From positions 1 through 61,658 of the forward strand of contig NZ_JAMYFE010000009.1 of NCBI RefSeq assembly GCF_024129865.1: a stretch of DNA of 61,658 bases, in the 5' to 3' direction. The stretch's first letter is position 1. Every line of letters starts with the position of its first letter. Under the pieces are notes generated by a model. It saw only the letters and a list, made by a program, of their open reading frames with translations. It had not been told where the DNA came from and searched no databases. The position numbers and the translations under genes were made by a program. The DNA is from Stieleria tagensis (GTDB lineage Bacteria > Planctomycetota > Planctomycetia > Pirellulales > Pirellulaceae). Below, piece after piece: positions 1-9,848 of this stretch.

Positions 1-79
1 CAAAACTCACGCGTCGGGTTGGGATGAAAACACACCTCCAAAATTCACTCCGCTCGAATCCTCTCTGACGACCTGCTCG

Positions 80-2299
80 CTAGTTCAACAATCCTGCAAA
101 ATACGACTCGTAGCTGCGGAGGGAGCTTCCGGGTAGTACCACGGACGTTCCGTCGGGGAAGGTGATTTTGCAATCGCTGCGGACGTAGCCGGCGATCTTT
201 TCGATGGTTGTTTTTGCAAGCAACCCGCGTGCGATGGCTTTGATTTCCAACGCGGTGTCCGGTGTGGGCTGGCTGACGGTGAAGCAAATCAACGTCGCAT
301 CGATCTTGGTCAGCACCGCATTTTTGATCGCTCCGGCTGTCTCAGCGTCGCGATAGACACAGCGCACCGTACCGGGATGGGCGCCATCGCCGACCAAGTA
401 GTCCAGGGTCTGGACGACTTGCGGAGACGCCGTTTTCTGATCGCAGTGTTCCAAGACTCGGGCGGCGTTGGCGGTGTGATAGCGATCGATGGTGCGTGCG
501 GCATCGGCGCGCAGGAAGTAGGCGGTCACACGCAAGGCTTCTTCGCCCGTCCAAGGTGGCAGCAGGATCGATTCACCGGCCAGCAATGCCGTGTGGGCTT
601 CCGATTCGGGCAAATTGGCCAGAACTTGTTTGCGGCCGCCGGCCGCCATCTCGACCAGGTCCGTCAAAAACTGTTCGCACAGCGGACTCGACGGTTCGAT
701 CATCGGCGAGTGATACAGAAACGGTGGCTCCTCGGTCAGATCATTGATCCACTGTGCTTGGGTGTGTGTGTCGGTCGCATTCCAAATGTGCGAGCGTTGC
801 AAGCGGTCGATCGCCTGTTGCGGATCATCACCAAAGTGTTCCAGTGCGAATGCGGCCAGTGACCAGATCGCGCGTTCGGTTTGTTCTTCGCGACTGGCAT
901 CGACATGGCCGGCGTGGAACTGAATCTCCAGACGTTGCGCTGCGGCGAATTGCCAAGCGTCGATGGCGGATTTGTCCATGCGATGATGGGAGGGAGTCAT
1001 CACGTGCGCCAGCATGAATGACTCCAGGCGTTCGACGACCGTCATCCGCTGCGCCGCGGACAGAGAATTGGCGGGTGCGTAACCGGCCGGCCGAGGGCTT
1101 GATCCGCTGGCCAGATGCCGCATCAGCGACACTCGGCCGTATTCGTCGCGCAGGGTCAGCACCGCAATTTGTTTCATCGCTTCGACCCGTGCGGTATCGC
1201 TGATCGACAGTTCGCTGGCCAGGTGTACGAGTTCGACGCCATAGATCCAGTGGGCGTCACGGTAGCGAACCATGGGGCTGTATACCGAAGCGACTTCGAT
1301 GGCGACGATCTCGACCAATTGGCGGATCAGTCCGACGGCTTGTTGGTCGATCACGTGGCCGCCCAATTTTGAAGCGCCGTAGGTCGTTGCCTTGCTGGCG
1401 GCCCACCAGGCGACCAGCGTGATCGGATTGGTGCTGATCACGATCCGGCCCGCGAACAGGACTCCGGATGCCACGTCGATATAGGGTTTGGCCGATTTGT
1501 ACATGCCGTAGGTTTTGACGGCGCGGATCACCACATTGTAAATCGTGCGAAAATCATAGCTGGCCAATCCACCGGGCAGGTTTTCGACAGCGACCAGGAA
1601 CCGCAATGCCCCGCGGCCGGCCGCTCTGGAGAGGGCTTCGACGTTGGTGTTCAGCAAGGGGGATTCTTCGCCCGGGCGATAGATCGCGGCGACATCCGCG
1701 ACCAAGGCGATCAAATCGTCACGGATTTTCTGGTCGTTGAACGCCATTCTGTCACCCTCTTGGCGGCGATAGGCGTCTTGTTTCAGACTGTCGAACAATT
1801 CCTGTGTTTTCTGTTCGATCAATTCAAACAATTCGCGATCATGGCGAGCCATCGGGTCGTTGGCCGCCGGCAGGGTCGCGTCGGGCGGCGGAATCGATGC
1901 CCCCGGCAGCGCGTCGCGGAATCCGATCGCGTCGGGAAACTGCATCCACTGCTGTAACGCCAGGGCTCGTGCGTTCAACGCTTGCTCACGCGTCGTCAGC
2001 GAATTGGCTTTTTCTTGCAGCCAATCCTTTAACTCGATTTGTTCGTCATCCAGCGGATTGGTTGGACCGTCGCTGCCGCCCTGCCCTGCCCCGTCGCGGC
2101 GTTTGCGGTCACGAGGCCGGCGTCCGCTCAAGCGAACTGCATCGACCAGCGCGGCCGCCAACGGCAAAAATCCCAACGCACCCAAACCGGTCGAGGGCAG
2201 CCGGATTCCCGAGATCGCCGAAACCACGAGGACCGAGGCCACGATCGCGCCGGCTGATAGAGAATACAGTGGCAACCGTTTGACCCCGTCGACATCCAT
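80..2299 (-). CDS. Hypothetical membrane protein, 739 aa
   Basis: I do not recognise a named family. The ATG start gives a short basic N-terminus followed by two closely spaced hydrophobic segments (about residues 10-33 and 36-55), so the protein is probably anchored in the inner membrane. A very basic patch (RRPRDRKRR) follows, then a charged helical, probably coiled-coil stretch at about 85-125. The middle (about 230-330) is richer in Gly, Ala and aromatic residues and includes a hydrophobic helix near the motif NPITLVAWWAASK. The rest is mostly helical and soluble-looking. There is no obvious catalytic motif. It is transcribed away from the ATP-grasp operon across a 448-base gap, so it is a separate transcription unit. 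The long uninterrupted frame with consistent codon use makes it a credible gene; the function is unknown. Confidence 0.8.
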   Translation of the reverse strand: MDVDGVKRLPLYSLSAGAIVASVLVVSAISGIRLPSTGLGALGFLPLAAALVDAVRLSGRRPRDRKRRDGAGQGGSDGPTNPLDDEQIELKDWLQEKANSLTTREQALNARALALQQWMQFPDAIGFRDALPGASIPPPDATLPAANDPMARHDRELFELIEQKTQELFDSLKQDAYRRQEGDRMAFNDQKIRDDLIALVADVAAIYRPGEESPLLNTNVEALSRAAGRGALRFLVAVENLPGGLASYDFRTIYNVVIRAVKTYGMYKSAKPYIDVASGVLFAGRIVISTNPITLVAWWAASKATTYGASKLGGHVIDQQAVGLIRQLVEIVAIEVASVYSPMVRYRDAHWIYGVELVHLASELSISDTARVEAMKQIAVLTLRDEYGRVSLMRHLASGSSPRPAGYAPANSLSAAQRMTVVERLESFMLAHVMTPSHHRMDKSAIDAWQFAAAQRLEIQFHAGHVDASREEQTERAIWSLAAFALEHFGDDPQQAIDRLQRSHIWNATDTHTQAQWINDLTEEPPFLYHSPMIEPSSPLCEQFLTDLVEMAAGGRKQVLANLPESEAHTALLAGESILLPPWTGEEALRVTAYFLRADAARTIDRYHTANAARVLEHCDQKTASPQVVQTLDYLVGDGAHPGTVRCVYRDAETAGAIKNAVLTKIDATLICFTVSQPTPDTALEIKAIARGLLAKTTIEKIAGYVRSDCKITFPDGTSVVLPGSSLRSYESYFAGLLN

Positions 2300-2747
2300 T
2301 GATTCGCTCGTTGCTTGGCGCGGATTATTCGTCAGCCGTTGAGCACTCGCTCACGGTTCCTTGGTTGCCAACATTGCATCGGTCGATGCCAATGTCGTGG
2401 ATTATCCGCGTCTAGCGAATGGTCGCCAGATAAATTCACCCCAGGAACCAGCCAAACCAATCAGTGTAGCGGATCCGCCCCTAGCAACGAATCTTGACGA
2501 AGTTGCGCGGTCTGTGCCACGCAGTTCAGCGGAATGCAGTACCCTTACGGGGAACTTTTGGGGAGGCGATCGTCCACAACCAATTCCGCGATGCTTTGGT
2601 AGCGCCGAGTGACAGTGGAACTGACTACACTCGCGTCTGCTCGACTGGAACTTGGCGGATCCGGACGATTTAGTCTCGTCGTTTTTTTAAATCATGCAGC
2701 CTGCTTGCTCGGTACGCTTGGCACACAGTCTGCAAGAGAAACCCGTC
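2300..2747. other. Divergent intergenic region
   Basis: This 448-base gap separates two divergent genes and should hold both promoters. Several short frames cross it, but none has a credible ribosome-binding site or a recognisable product. I see no strong sigma-70 hexamer pair and no long palindrome. A T-run lies just before the downstream gene at about 2681-2687. Confidence 0.4.
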
Positions 2748-4301
2748 ATGCAAAAACAATCTTCTTCGACCGGTTCGGCCTCTCAAGTCCAATCCTTGGG
2801 GCCGATCCCCAAGTTGCCCAACTACGAGACGGGCGGTTTTTTCGACGAATTGGTTGATGTGAACAACTTGGCGCGTCCGGATGCCGAAGAGCTGGTGTCG
2901 CTATTCAATCGCTTGCCGCCAAAGGAACTGTTGCGGCGTCAACACGCGATCGAGCAATCGCTGTACCGGATGGGAATCACCTTCACGGTTTACAGCGACA
3001 AAACTGGCACTGAAAAAATCATGCCGTTTGATGTGGTACCGCGAATCGTTTCGGCGATGTTGTGGAAACACATTGACGCAGGGCTGAAACAGCGAATCCG
3101 CGCGCTCAATCGGTTCTTATGCGACATCTACAACGAACGTGAAATCGTTCAGGCTGGCATCATCCCCGCCGATCTGATCGATTCCGCACCGGCCTACTTG
3201 AAGGAGTGCCGGGGGTTGAAACCGTTCAATGACGTTTGGTGTCACATCACAGGGACGGATTTGGTCCGTGATGATTCCGGAACCGTTTATGTGTTGGAGG
3301 ACAATTTGCGTTGTCCGTCCGGCGTTTCGTACGTGTTGCAGAATCGCCACGTGATGAAACGCAACTTTCCACAGGTCTTTAGTGCGTCGCGAGTCCGCCC
3401 GGTCAACGATTACAGTTCACGGCTGTTCCAGTTGTTATGCGACGTCGCGCCACCGCACGTTTCTGATCCGACTGTGGTTGTATTGACCCCCGGGGTCTTT
3501 AACAGCGCCTACTACGAACATTCCTATTTGGCTCAGCGGATGGGCGTGGAATTGGTCGAAGGCCGAGACTTGGTGGTCGAAGGCGACATGGTCTACATGC
3601 GAACGACCGGCGGTCTGCAGCGTGTCGACGTGATCTATCGGCGGATTGATGACGCCTTTTTAGATCCCAAGACCTTCCGCAAGGACAGCGTGCTGGGTGT
3701 GTCCGGATTGATGGACGCGTATCGCGCCGGAAACGTGACCTTGGCCAACGCACCGGGCACCGGGATCGCCGACGACAAAGTCATCTATGCGTTCGTCCCG
3801 GACATGATCCGATTTTATTTGGACGAAGAACCGATCCTTCCCAACGTGCCGACCTACGTTTGCCAGTTGGAGGAAGATCGCCAGTACGTGCTCGATCACA
3901 TGGACGAATTGGTCATCAAAGCCGCTGGCGAATCGGGCGGATACGGGATCTTGATCGGAACCCAGTCGACCAAAGCCGAGCGAGACGAATTTGCCAAAAA
4001 GATTATTGAAGATCCACGCAACTGGATCGCTCAACCAACGCTCAAATTGTCTCGTTCGCCCACCATGGTGGACGACCATTTAGAAGGCCGTCACGTCGAT
4101 TTGCGGCCCTACATTTTATGCAGTCGACCGGACGATGTTTGGGTCTTGCCCGGCGGTTTGACTCGCGTTGCACTGCGAAAAGGGTCGCTGGTCGTCAATT
4201 CCTCGCAGGGTGGCGGCAGCAAAGACACGTGGGTGGTTGCTGAACAAGGCCAACGTGTGGCGTCATCCAAAGATGGTGCCACCGAACCGCTCGATTCCTG
4301 A
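2748..4301 (+). CDS. Circularly permuted ATP-grasp protein (DUF404/DUF407 type)
   Basis: The 517-aa product matches the circularly permuted ATP-grasp proteins that occur with alpha-E and transglutaminase genes. Comparative genomics of this family predicts ATP-dependent peptide or amide bond formation; no substrate is known. Visible signatures are VLEDNLRCPSGVSYVLQNR, the TPG...YYEHSYLA segment, the RRIDDAFLDP motif and the Gly-rich nucleotide-binding segment KAAGESGGYG, together covering most of the protein. I chose the ATG at 2748 because AGAGAA lies just upstream; an in-frame ATG 18 codons earlier has no ribosome-binding site. The gene heads an operon: the alpha-E gene follows after 37 bases and the transglutaminase gene overlaps that one. 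A second homologue, fused to alpha-E, lies at 13646-16201 on the other strand. Family call secure; biochemical role inferred. Confidence 0.92.
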   Translation: MQKQSSSTGSASQVQSLGPIPKLPNYETGGFFDELVDVNNLARPDAEELVSLFNRLPPKELLRRQHAIEQSLYRMGITFTVYSDKTGTEKIMPFDVVPRIVSAMLWKHIDAGLKQRIRALNRFLCDIYNEREIVQAGIIPADLIDSAPAYLKECRGLKPFNDVWCHITGTDLVRDDSGTVYVLEDNLRCPSGVSYVLQNRHVMKRNFPQVFSASRVRPVNDYSSRLFQLLCDVAPPHVSDPTVVVLTPGVFNSAYYEHSYLAQRMGVELVEGRDLVVEGDMVYMRTTGGLQRVDVIYRRIDDAFLDPKTFRKDSVLGVSGLMDAYRAGNVTLANAPGTGIADDKVIYAFVPDMIRFYLDEEPILPNVPTYVCQLEEDRQYVLDHMDELVIKAAGESGGYGILIGTQSTKAERDEFAKKIIEDPRNWIAQPTLKLSRSPTMVDDHLEGRHVDLRPYILCSRPDDVWVLPGGLTRVALRKGSLVVNSSQGGGSKDTWVVAEQGQRVASSKDGATEPLDS

Positions 4302-4338
4302 ATTTTATCCATTCTGACATTACAGATTAACCAAGCCT

Positions 4339-5289
4339 ATGCTCTCGCGAGTCGCTGAATCGATCTACTGGATGAGCCGCCAGGCCGAACGGGCCGAAAA
4401 CCATGCGCGGTTCATCGAAGTCACGTTGCACATGATGCTGGACCAGACCGAGTACTTGGTCGATCCCTGGGAACCGTTGGTTCAAGTGACCGGCGATAAC
4501 GCTTGGTTCGAAAAGAAGTACGGGAAAGCAACCTGTCAAAACGTCGTGCAGTTCTTGGCGTTTGATCGTGAATACCACAGTTCGATGCTGACCTGTTTGC
4601 ACGCCGCACGTGAAAACGCACGCAGCGTTCGCGAGGCGCTGTCGACCGAGGCGTTTGAAGAATTAAACGCGTTCTACCACTTTGTTCGTGACAGCAGTAC
4701 ATCGCAGTTGACCGACCCGACCGCGATGTTCTTTGATTCGGTTCGCTCGCATGCCCTGATGTGGACCGGCGTGCTCGATAGCACCATGTCACATGATATG
4801 GCGTGGCATTTTTTGAATGTCGGGCGATTGCTGGAGCGGGCCGACAAGACGTCTCGGATTTTGGACGTCAAGTACTTCAATTTATTGCCGCGGCTGGACG
4901 ACGTCGGCACGGCAATCGATGATTTGCAGTGGTCGACGCTGTTGTTGGCCATCAGCGGATTTGAAGCGTATCGACGTGAACACCATTTGATGGACGTGCA
5001 CAAGATCGTGGCCTTTTTCCTGTTTCACCGAACGTTTCCTCGGTCTGTCGACGCTTGTATCGCCGGCGTCGAATCATCGCTGCGGGAGATCGAAAAACTG
5101 TCGGGTTCAGACACACAGGGTGAAGCAATCCAGAAAATCACTTCGCTGCGGCTTCGGTTGAAAAACTCGAATGTCAAAGAAGTGCTTGCCGGTGGAATGC
5201 ATCAATTCATCGATCGTTTGCAAGTCGAACTCAATGACATCGGTGACTCCCTGGTTCAAGACTACTTCTACGCAATCCAAACCGCATGA
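4339..5289 (+). CDS. Alpha-E domain protein (DUF403)
   Basis: This 316-aa, almost wholly helical protein begins with the hallmark alpha-E signature MLSRVAESIYWMSRQAERAE, followed by ENHARFIEV. The family is uncharacterised; it is almost always encoded beside circularly permuted ATP-grasp and transglutaminase-like proteins and is thought to form a helical scaffold or partner of the ATP-grasp enzyme. Length is normal and a single domain fills it. The conserved Arg/Glu-rich helices (for example GRLLERADKTSRILD, near residues 160-175) are present. The gene overlaps the next start by four bases (ATGA), so translation is probably coupled. The same domain forms the C-terminal half of the fused protein at 13646-16201. 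Confidence 0.93.
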   Translation: MLSRVAESIYWMSRQAERAENHARFIEVTLHMMLDQTEYLVDPWEPLVQVTGDNAWFEKKYGKATCQNVVQFLAFDREYHSSMLTCLHAARENARSVREALSTEAFEELNAFYHFVRDSSTSQLTDPTAMFFDSVRSHALMWTGVLDSTMSHDMAWHFLNVGRLLERADKTSRILDVKYFNLLPRLDDVGTAIDDLQWSTLLLAISGFEAYRREHHLMDVHKIVAFFLFHRTFPRSVDACIAGVESSLREIEKLSGSDTQGEAIQKITSLRLRLKNSNVKEVLAGGMHQFIDRLQVELNDIGDSLVQDYFYAIQTA

Positions 5290-8200
5290 CCATTCGCGTC
5301 GCACTTCACCACAAAACTCACTATCAATACGATCGCGCCATCGGACTCGGACCGCAATTGATTCGGTTGCGACCGGCCTACCACGGTCGCACCAAAATCG
5401 TTTCATATGATCTGACGGTGCGCCCGACCGAGCACTTCATCAACTGGCAACAGGACCCGTTTGCCAACCCGGTCGCGCGATTGGTGTTTCCCAAAAAGGC
5501 GCGTGAACTGTCGATCGTCGTCGATTTGGTCGCCGACATGACGGTGATCAACCCGTTCGATTTTTTTGTCGAAGACAGCGGTCCCTACACCGCCGAATCG
5601 TGGCCCTTCACCTACGCGCCGGAAATCAAACAGCAACTGGCGCCCTATTTGGCGGTCGACCCGCTGACGCCGAAGTTCGAATCATTTGTCGAATCGTTGC
5701 CGAAGTCGCGGGAGCGGGTGATCGATTTTTTGGTCGATGTGAACCGCATCGCACAGCAAACCATTGACTACACCGTGCGGATGGAACCGGGGGTGCAAAC
5801 GCCCGAGAAAACACTAACACTGGCCAGCGGTTCCTGCCGTGATTCGGCTTGGTTACTGGTTCAGGCGTTCCGCAACATCGGTATGGCTGCCCGCTTTGTT
5901 TCCGGCTACCTGATTCAATTGGCTGCCGATGAAAAACCGGTCGATGGCCCCGCCGGACCGAGCGAAGATTTTTGTGATCTGCACGCCTGGACCGAAGTCT
6001 ATTTGCCGGGGGCCGGTTGGGTCGGGCTCGATCCGACCAGTGGACTGATGGCCGGCGAAGGCCACATCCCGTTGGCGTGCACGCCCCACTACGCCGATGC
6101 CGCGCCAATCACCGGCGGACATGAAACGTGCGAAGTCGAATTCAGCCACGAAATGACGGTCACCCGGATCGAGGAAGGTCCGCGAACGACCAAGCCCTAC
6201 AGCGATGCTCAGTGGCAACAAATCTTGCAGGCCGGTGATCGAATCGATGCCCAGTTGGAACGCGATGACGTCCGCATGACGATGGGTGGCGAGCCCACGT
6301 TTGTGGCGATCGATGACGCCGATGACCCCCAGTGGAATACCGACGCGGTCGGCGTTGAAAAACGAGTGCTCTCCAACCTGCTGTTGTTGCGGCTGCGCGA
6401 TACCGTCGCACCGGGGGCGATGCTGCACTACGGCCAGGGCAAATGGTATCCGGGCGAATCTTTGCCTCGTTGGGCACTGACCTGTTTGTGGCGTCTGGAC
6501 GGAGAACCGGTGTGGCAGAATCCAAACTACATCGCCGACGAAGGCGCCGATTATGGGTTCACCCACAGCGATGCCGACCGCTTTGTCAAACACCTCGCGG
6601 GTACGTTGGACATCGCCGCCCAATTGACCTACCCCGTCTATGAAGACACCTTTCATTACCTGTGGAAAGAAGGTCGATTGCCGATCGACGTCGATCCGGC
6701 GGATCCAAAATTAGCAGATCCAAACGAACGCGCGATGATGGTTCGCACGTTCACCCAGGGATTGAACAAGCCGGTCGGTTTTGTGATGCCGATCAAACGC
6801 GCCTGGTGGCAAGCCCATCCCGGTTGGGTCGGCGGCGTCTGGCCGGTTCGCGGTGGAAAACTCTTTGTCATCCCTGGCGATTCACCAATCGGATTGCGTT
6901 TGCCACTCGACAGTCTGCCGGCCGCCTCGGCGGCTTCGCCGGTCGATCAACTGCCCTACGATCCGTCCGCACCGCGCAGCCCGCTGCCGACGGTGTCGAC
7001 GATCCAACAAGACGACAAGCGAATCCAACAAATCAATGAACAGCATCTGGCGCAGCGAGACGAACAACCCAATGCCGAAATCGTGCCGACGGCGTTGTGC
7101 GTTGAATGTCGATTCGGACGCTTGCATGTCTTCATGCCACCGACGCAACGTCTAGAAGATTACCTGGACCTGATTTCTGCCGTCGAAGAGACCTGTGTCG
7201 ATCTGGACATGCCCGTGGTCTTGGAAGGTTACCTGCCGCCACCGGATCACCGTGTCGAAATGTTCAAGGTCACGCCGGATCCAGGTGTGATCGAAGTCAA
7301 CGTGCAACCGACCGCCAATTGGAAAGAATTGGTGGAGTTGACCGAGACGTTGTACCGTGAAGCTCGCCAGTGTCGTTTGACCGCTGAAAAGTTCGACATC
7401 GACGGTGCTCATACCGGCACCGGCGGTGGCGCTCACATCGTGATGGGCGGCAAGACACCGACCGACAGTCCGTTCATTCGGCGGCCCGATGTGCTGGCCA
7501 GTATGATTCGATTCTGGCACAACCACCCTGCCCTGTCGTACCTGTTCAGTGGCAAATTTATCGGCCCGACCAGCCAGGCGCCGCGGATGGATGAAGCCCG
7601 CCGCGACAGCGTCAACGAAATGGAAATCGCGTTGACGGAGATGGAAAAATTCTATCGCGAAGGGCAAACGATCATGCCTTGGACGGTCGATCGTTTGTTC
7701 CGTGATTTGATGGTCGATTTGACCGGCAACACACACCGCGCCGAAATCTGCGTCGACAAACTCTACTCGCCCGATTCCAGCACCGGACGTTTGGGGCTGG
7801 TCGAATTGCGGGCCTTTGAAATGCCGCCCAACGCGCGGATGAATCTGGCTCAGCAATTACTGATCCGCGGGATCGTGGCCGCATTTTGGCACAAGCCCTA
7901 CGAGGCGCCGCTGACCCGCTGGGGCACTTCGCTATACGATCGTTTTCTATTACCACATTTTGTCTGGAACGATCTGCGTGACTTGGTCGGGGTGCTCGGT
8001 CGACACGGCGTCGATTTGTCACACGAATGGTACTTGCCGCAATTTGAATTTCGGTTTCCCAAGATCGGCGAAGTGACCTTGGGCGACACCCACATGGAAG
8101 TCCGGTCGGCGATCGAACCCTGGTACTTGATGGGCGAAGAACCGTCCGGTGGCAGCACCGCCCGGTTTGTCGATTCGTCGATGGAGCGGGTGCAGATTTG

Positions 8201-8603
8201 TTTGGACGGTTTTGATCCGGCGCAGCATGCGGTGCTGTGTAATGGACGTCGCGTGCCGATGCATGCCTCCGACATCGCCGGTCGCTATTTAGCCGGCATC
8301 AAATTCCGTGCCTGGCAGCCGCCGCGTTGTTTGCATCCGACGATCGGAGTCAATGTGCCCTTGCAGTTTGATGTCGTTGATCGCACCACGGAGCATTCAC
8401 TAGGCGGTTGTCGTTACTTTGCAGCCGACCCCAGCGGACGCTCACACGACGTGTTCCCGATCAACGCCAACGAAGCCGAATCGCGCCGCGCGGCGCGATT
8501 CCATAGCGGCACCCTGACCGGTGGTCGTCTTGTGATCCCCGATCTGCCTCCGATCGACGCGCCCAACGATTTCCCGATCACCTTCGATCTGCGCCGCAGT
8601 TAA
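5286..8603 (+). CDS. Transglutaminase-like / DUF2126 fusion protein
   Basis: A large 1105-aa protein with two parts. Residues about 1-300 are a bacterial transglutaminase-like domain with its N-terminal beta region (TIRVALHHKTHYQYDRAIG). The catalytic triad is readable: Cys184 in SGSCRDSAWLL, His233 in CDLHAWTEVY and Asp249 in WVGLDPTSG. From about residue 326 the protein is DUF2126 (start RMTMGGEPTFV) and runs to the end. DUF2126 is of unknown function and is usually fused to or encoded beside these transglutaminases. The family could be a peptidase or an acyl transferase acting on a peptide made by the ATP-grasp partner; this is inference. It is the last gene of the three-gene operon and ends just before the large repeat array. 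No signal peptide is visible, so it should be cytoplasmic. Confidence 0.93.
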   Translation: MTIRVALHHKTHYQYDRAIGLGPQLIRLRPAYHGRTKIVSYDLTVRPTEHFINWQQDPFANPVARLVFPKKARELSIVVDLVADMTVINPFDFFVEDSGPYTAESWPFTYAPEIKQQLAPYLAVDPLTPKFESFVESLPKSRERVIDFLVDVNRIAQQTIDYTVRMEPGVQTPEKTLTLASGSCRDSAWLLVQAFRNIGMAARFVSGYLIQLAADEKPVDGPAGPSEDFCDLHAWTEVYLPGAGWVGLDPTSGLMAGEGHIPLACTPHYADAAPITGGHETCEVEFSHEMTVTRIEEGPRTTKPYSDAQWQQILQAGDRIDAQLERDDVRMTMGGEPTFVAIDDADDPQWNTDAVGVEKRVLSNLLLLRLRDTVAPGAMLHYGQGKWYPGESLPRWALTCLWRLDGEPVWQNPNYIADEGADYGFTHSDADRFVKHLAGTLDIAAQLTYPVYEDTFHYLWKEGRLPIDVDPADPKLADPNERAMMVRTFTQGLNKPVGFVMPIKRAWWQAHPGWVGGVWPVRGGKLFVIPGDSPIGLRLPLDSLPAASAASPVDQLPYDPSAPRSPLPTVSTIQQDDKRIQQINEQHLAQRDEQPNAEIVPTALCVECRFGRLHVFMPPTQRLEDYLDLISAVEETCVDLDMPVVLEGYLPPPDHRVEMFKVTPDPGVIEVNVQPTANWKELVELTETLYREARQCRLTAEKFDIDGAHTGTGGGAHIVMGGKTPTDSPFIRRPDVLASMIRFWHNHPALSYLFSGKFIGPTSQAPRMDEARRDSVNEMEIALTEMEKFYREGQTIMPWTVDRLFRDLMVDLTGNTHRAEICVDKLYSPDSSTGRLGLVELRAFEMPPNARMNLAQQLLIRGIVAAFWHKPYEAPLTRWGTSLYDRFLLPHFVWNDLRDLVGVLGRHGVDLSHEWYLPQFEFRFPKIGEVTLGDTHMEVRSAIEPWYLMGEEPSGGSTARFVDSSMERVQICLDGFDPAQHAVLCNGRRVPMHASDIAGRYLAGIKFRAWQPPRCLHPTIGVNVPLQFDVVDRTTEHSLGGCRYFAADPSGRSHDVFPINANEAESRRAARFHSGTLTGGRLVIPDLPPIDAPNDFPITFDLRRS

Positions 8604-8630
8604 ACGGCCGCCGTTTCCGCGTCTCCTTTT

Positions 8631-9845
8631 CCCGTAGCTGGACCGGCCACGGTTCAGACTCCCCTTCCCTGCCGGCCGACTGAACCCTGGCGGGATCAGC
8701 TACGGTCTCGCTCCCCCGCGCGATGGCGATTTTGATGTCCGACAGCGTTTCCGCGTCTCCGTTTCCCGTAGCTGGACCGGCCACGGTTCAGACTTCCCCT
8801 TCCCTGCCGAACGACTGAACCCTGGCGGGATCAGCTACGGTCTCGCTCCCCCGCGCGATGGTAATTTTGGTGGCCGATAGTGTTTCCGCTTCTCCGTTTC
8901 CCGTAGCTGGACAGGCCACGGTTCAGACTCCCCTGCCGGCCGACTGAACCCTGGCGGGATCAGCTACGATCTCGCTCCCCCGCGCGATGGCGATTTTGGT
9001 GTCCGACAGCGTTTCCGCTTCTCCTTTTCCCGTAGCTGGACCGGCCACGGTTCAGACTTCCCCTGCCCTGCCGGACGACTGAACGCTGGCGGGATCAGCT
9101 ACGGTCTCGCTCCCCCGCGCGATGCCCATTTTGGTGTCCGATAGTGTTTCCGCTTCTCCGTTTCCCGTAGCTGGACCGGCCACGGTTCAGACTCCCCCTG
9201 CCCTGCCGGCCGACTGAACCCTGGCGGGATCAGCTACGATCTCGCTCCCACGCGCGATGCCCATTTTGGTGTCCGACAGCGTTTCCGCTTCTCCGTTTCC
9301 CGTAGCTGGACCGGCCACGGTTCAGACTCTCCTTCCCTGCCCTGCCGGCCGACTGAACCCTGGCGGGATCAGCTACGATCTCGCTCCCACGCGCGAGATG
9401 TCCATTTTGGTGGCCGACAGTGTTTCCGCGTCTCCGTTTCCCGTAGCTGGACCGGCCACGGTTCAGACTCCCCCTGCCCTGCCGGACGACTGAACCCTGG
9501 CGGGATCAGCTATGATCTCGCTCCCCCGCGCGATGGCGATTTTGGTGGCCGATAGTGTTTCCGCTTCTCCGTTTCCCATAGCTGGACCGGCCACGGTTCA
9601 GACTCTCCTTCCCTGCCCTGCCGGCCGACTGAACCCTGGCGGGATCAGCTACGATTTCGCCCGCCTGCGCGATGGTAATTTTGGTGGCCGATAGTGTTTC
9701 CGCTTCTCCGTTTCCCGTAGCTGGACCGGCCACGGTTCAGGCTTCCCCTGCCCTGCCGGCCGACTGAACCCTGGCGGGATCAGCTACGGTCTCACTCCCC
9801 CGCGCGATGGCGATTTTGATGTCCGGCAGCGTTTTCGCTTCTTCT
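8631..9845. repeat. Nine tandem ~135-bp palindromic repeats
   Basis: Units begin at about 8631, 8765, 8900, 9029, 9164, 9299, 9440, 9575 and 9714, a period of 129-141 bases. Each holds a left arm CCGTAGCTGGACCGGCCACG, then TTCAG, a variable C/T-rich centre, and a right arm CTGAACCCTGGCGGGATCAG followed by CTACGG, so left and right arms are imperfect inverted repeats able to form a hairpin. About 70 bases of linker (CGCGCGATGGCGATTTTG and so on) are repeated too. The array fills the gap between two convergent genes and may act as a bidirectional terminator or chromosome-organising element. Short frames through it encode only repetitive peptide and are not genes. The right-arm core recurs in the array at 16330-16676. 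Confidence 0.95.
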
Positions 9846-9848
9846 TTT

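Noticed and set aside
2609-2857. Short forward frame overlapping the ATP-grasp start
   Set aside because: It overlaps the real gene in another frame and ends inside it, without features of a protein.
8631-9845. Frames of 60-78 codons inside the array as a repeat protein gene
   Set aside because: They follow the DNA repeat on both strands (SVSASPFPVAGPATVQT), have no ribosome-binding site, and stop irregularly.
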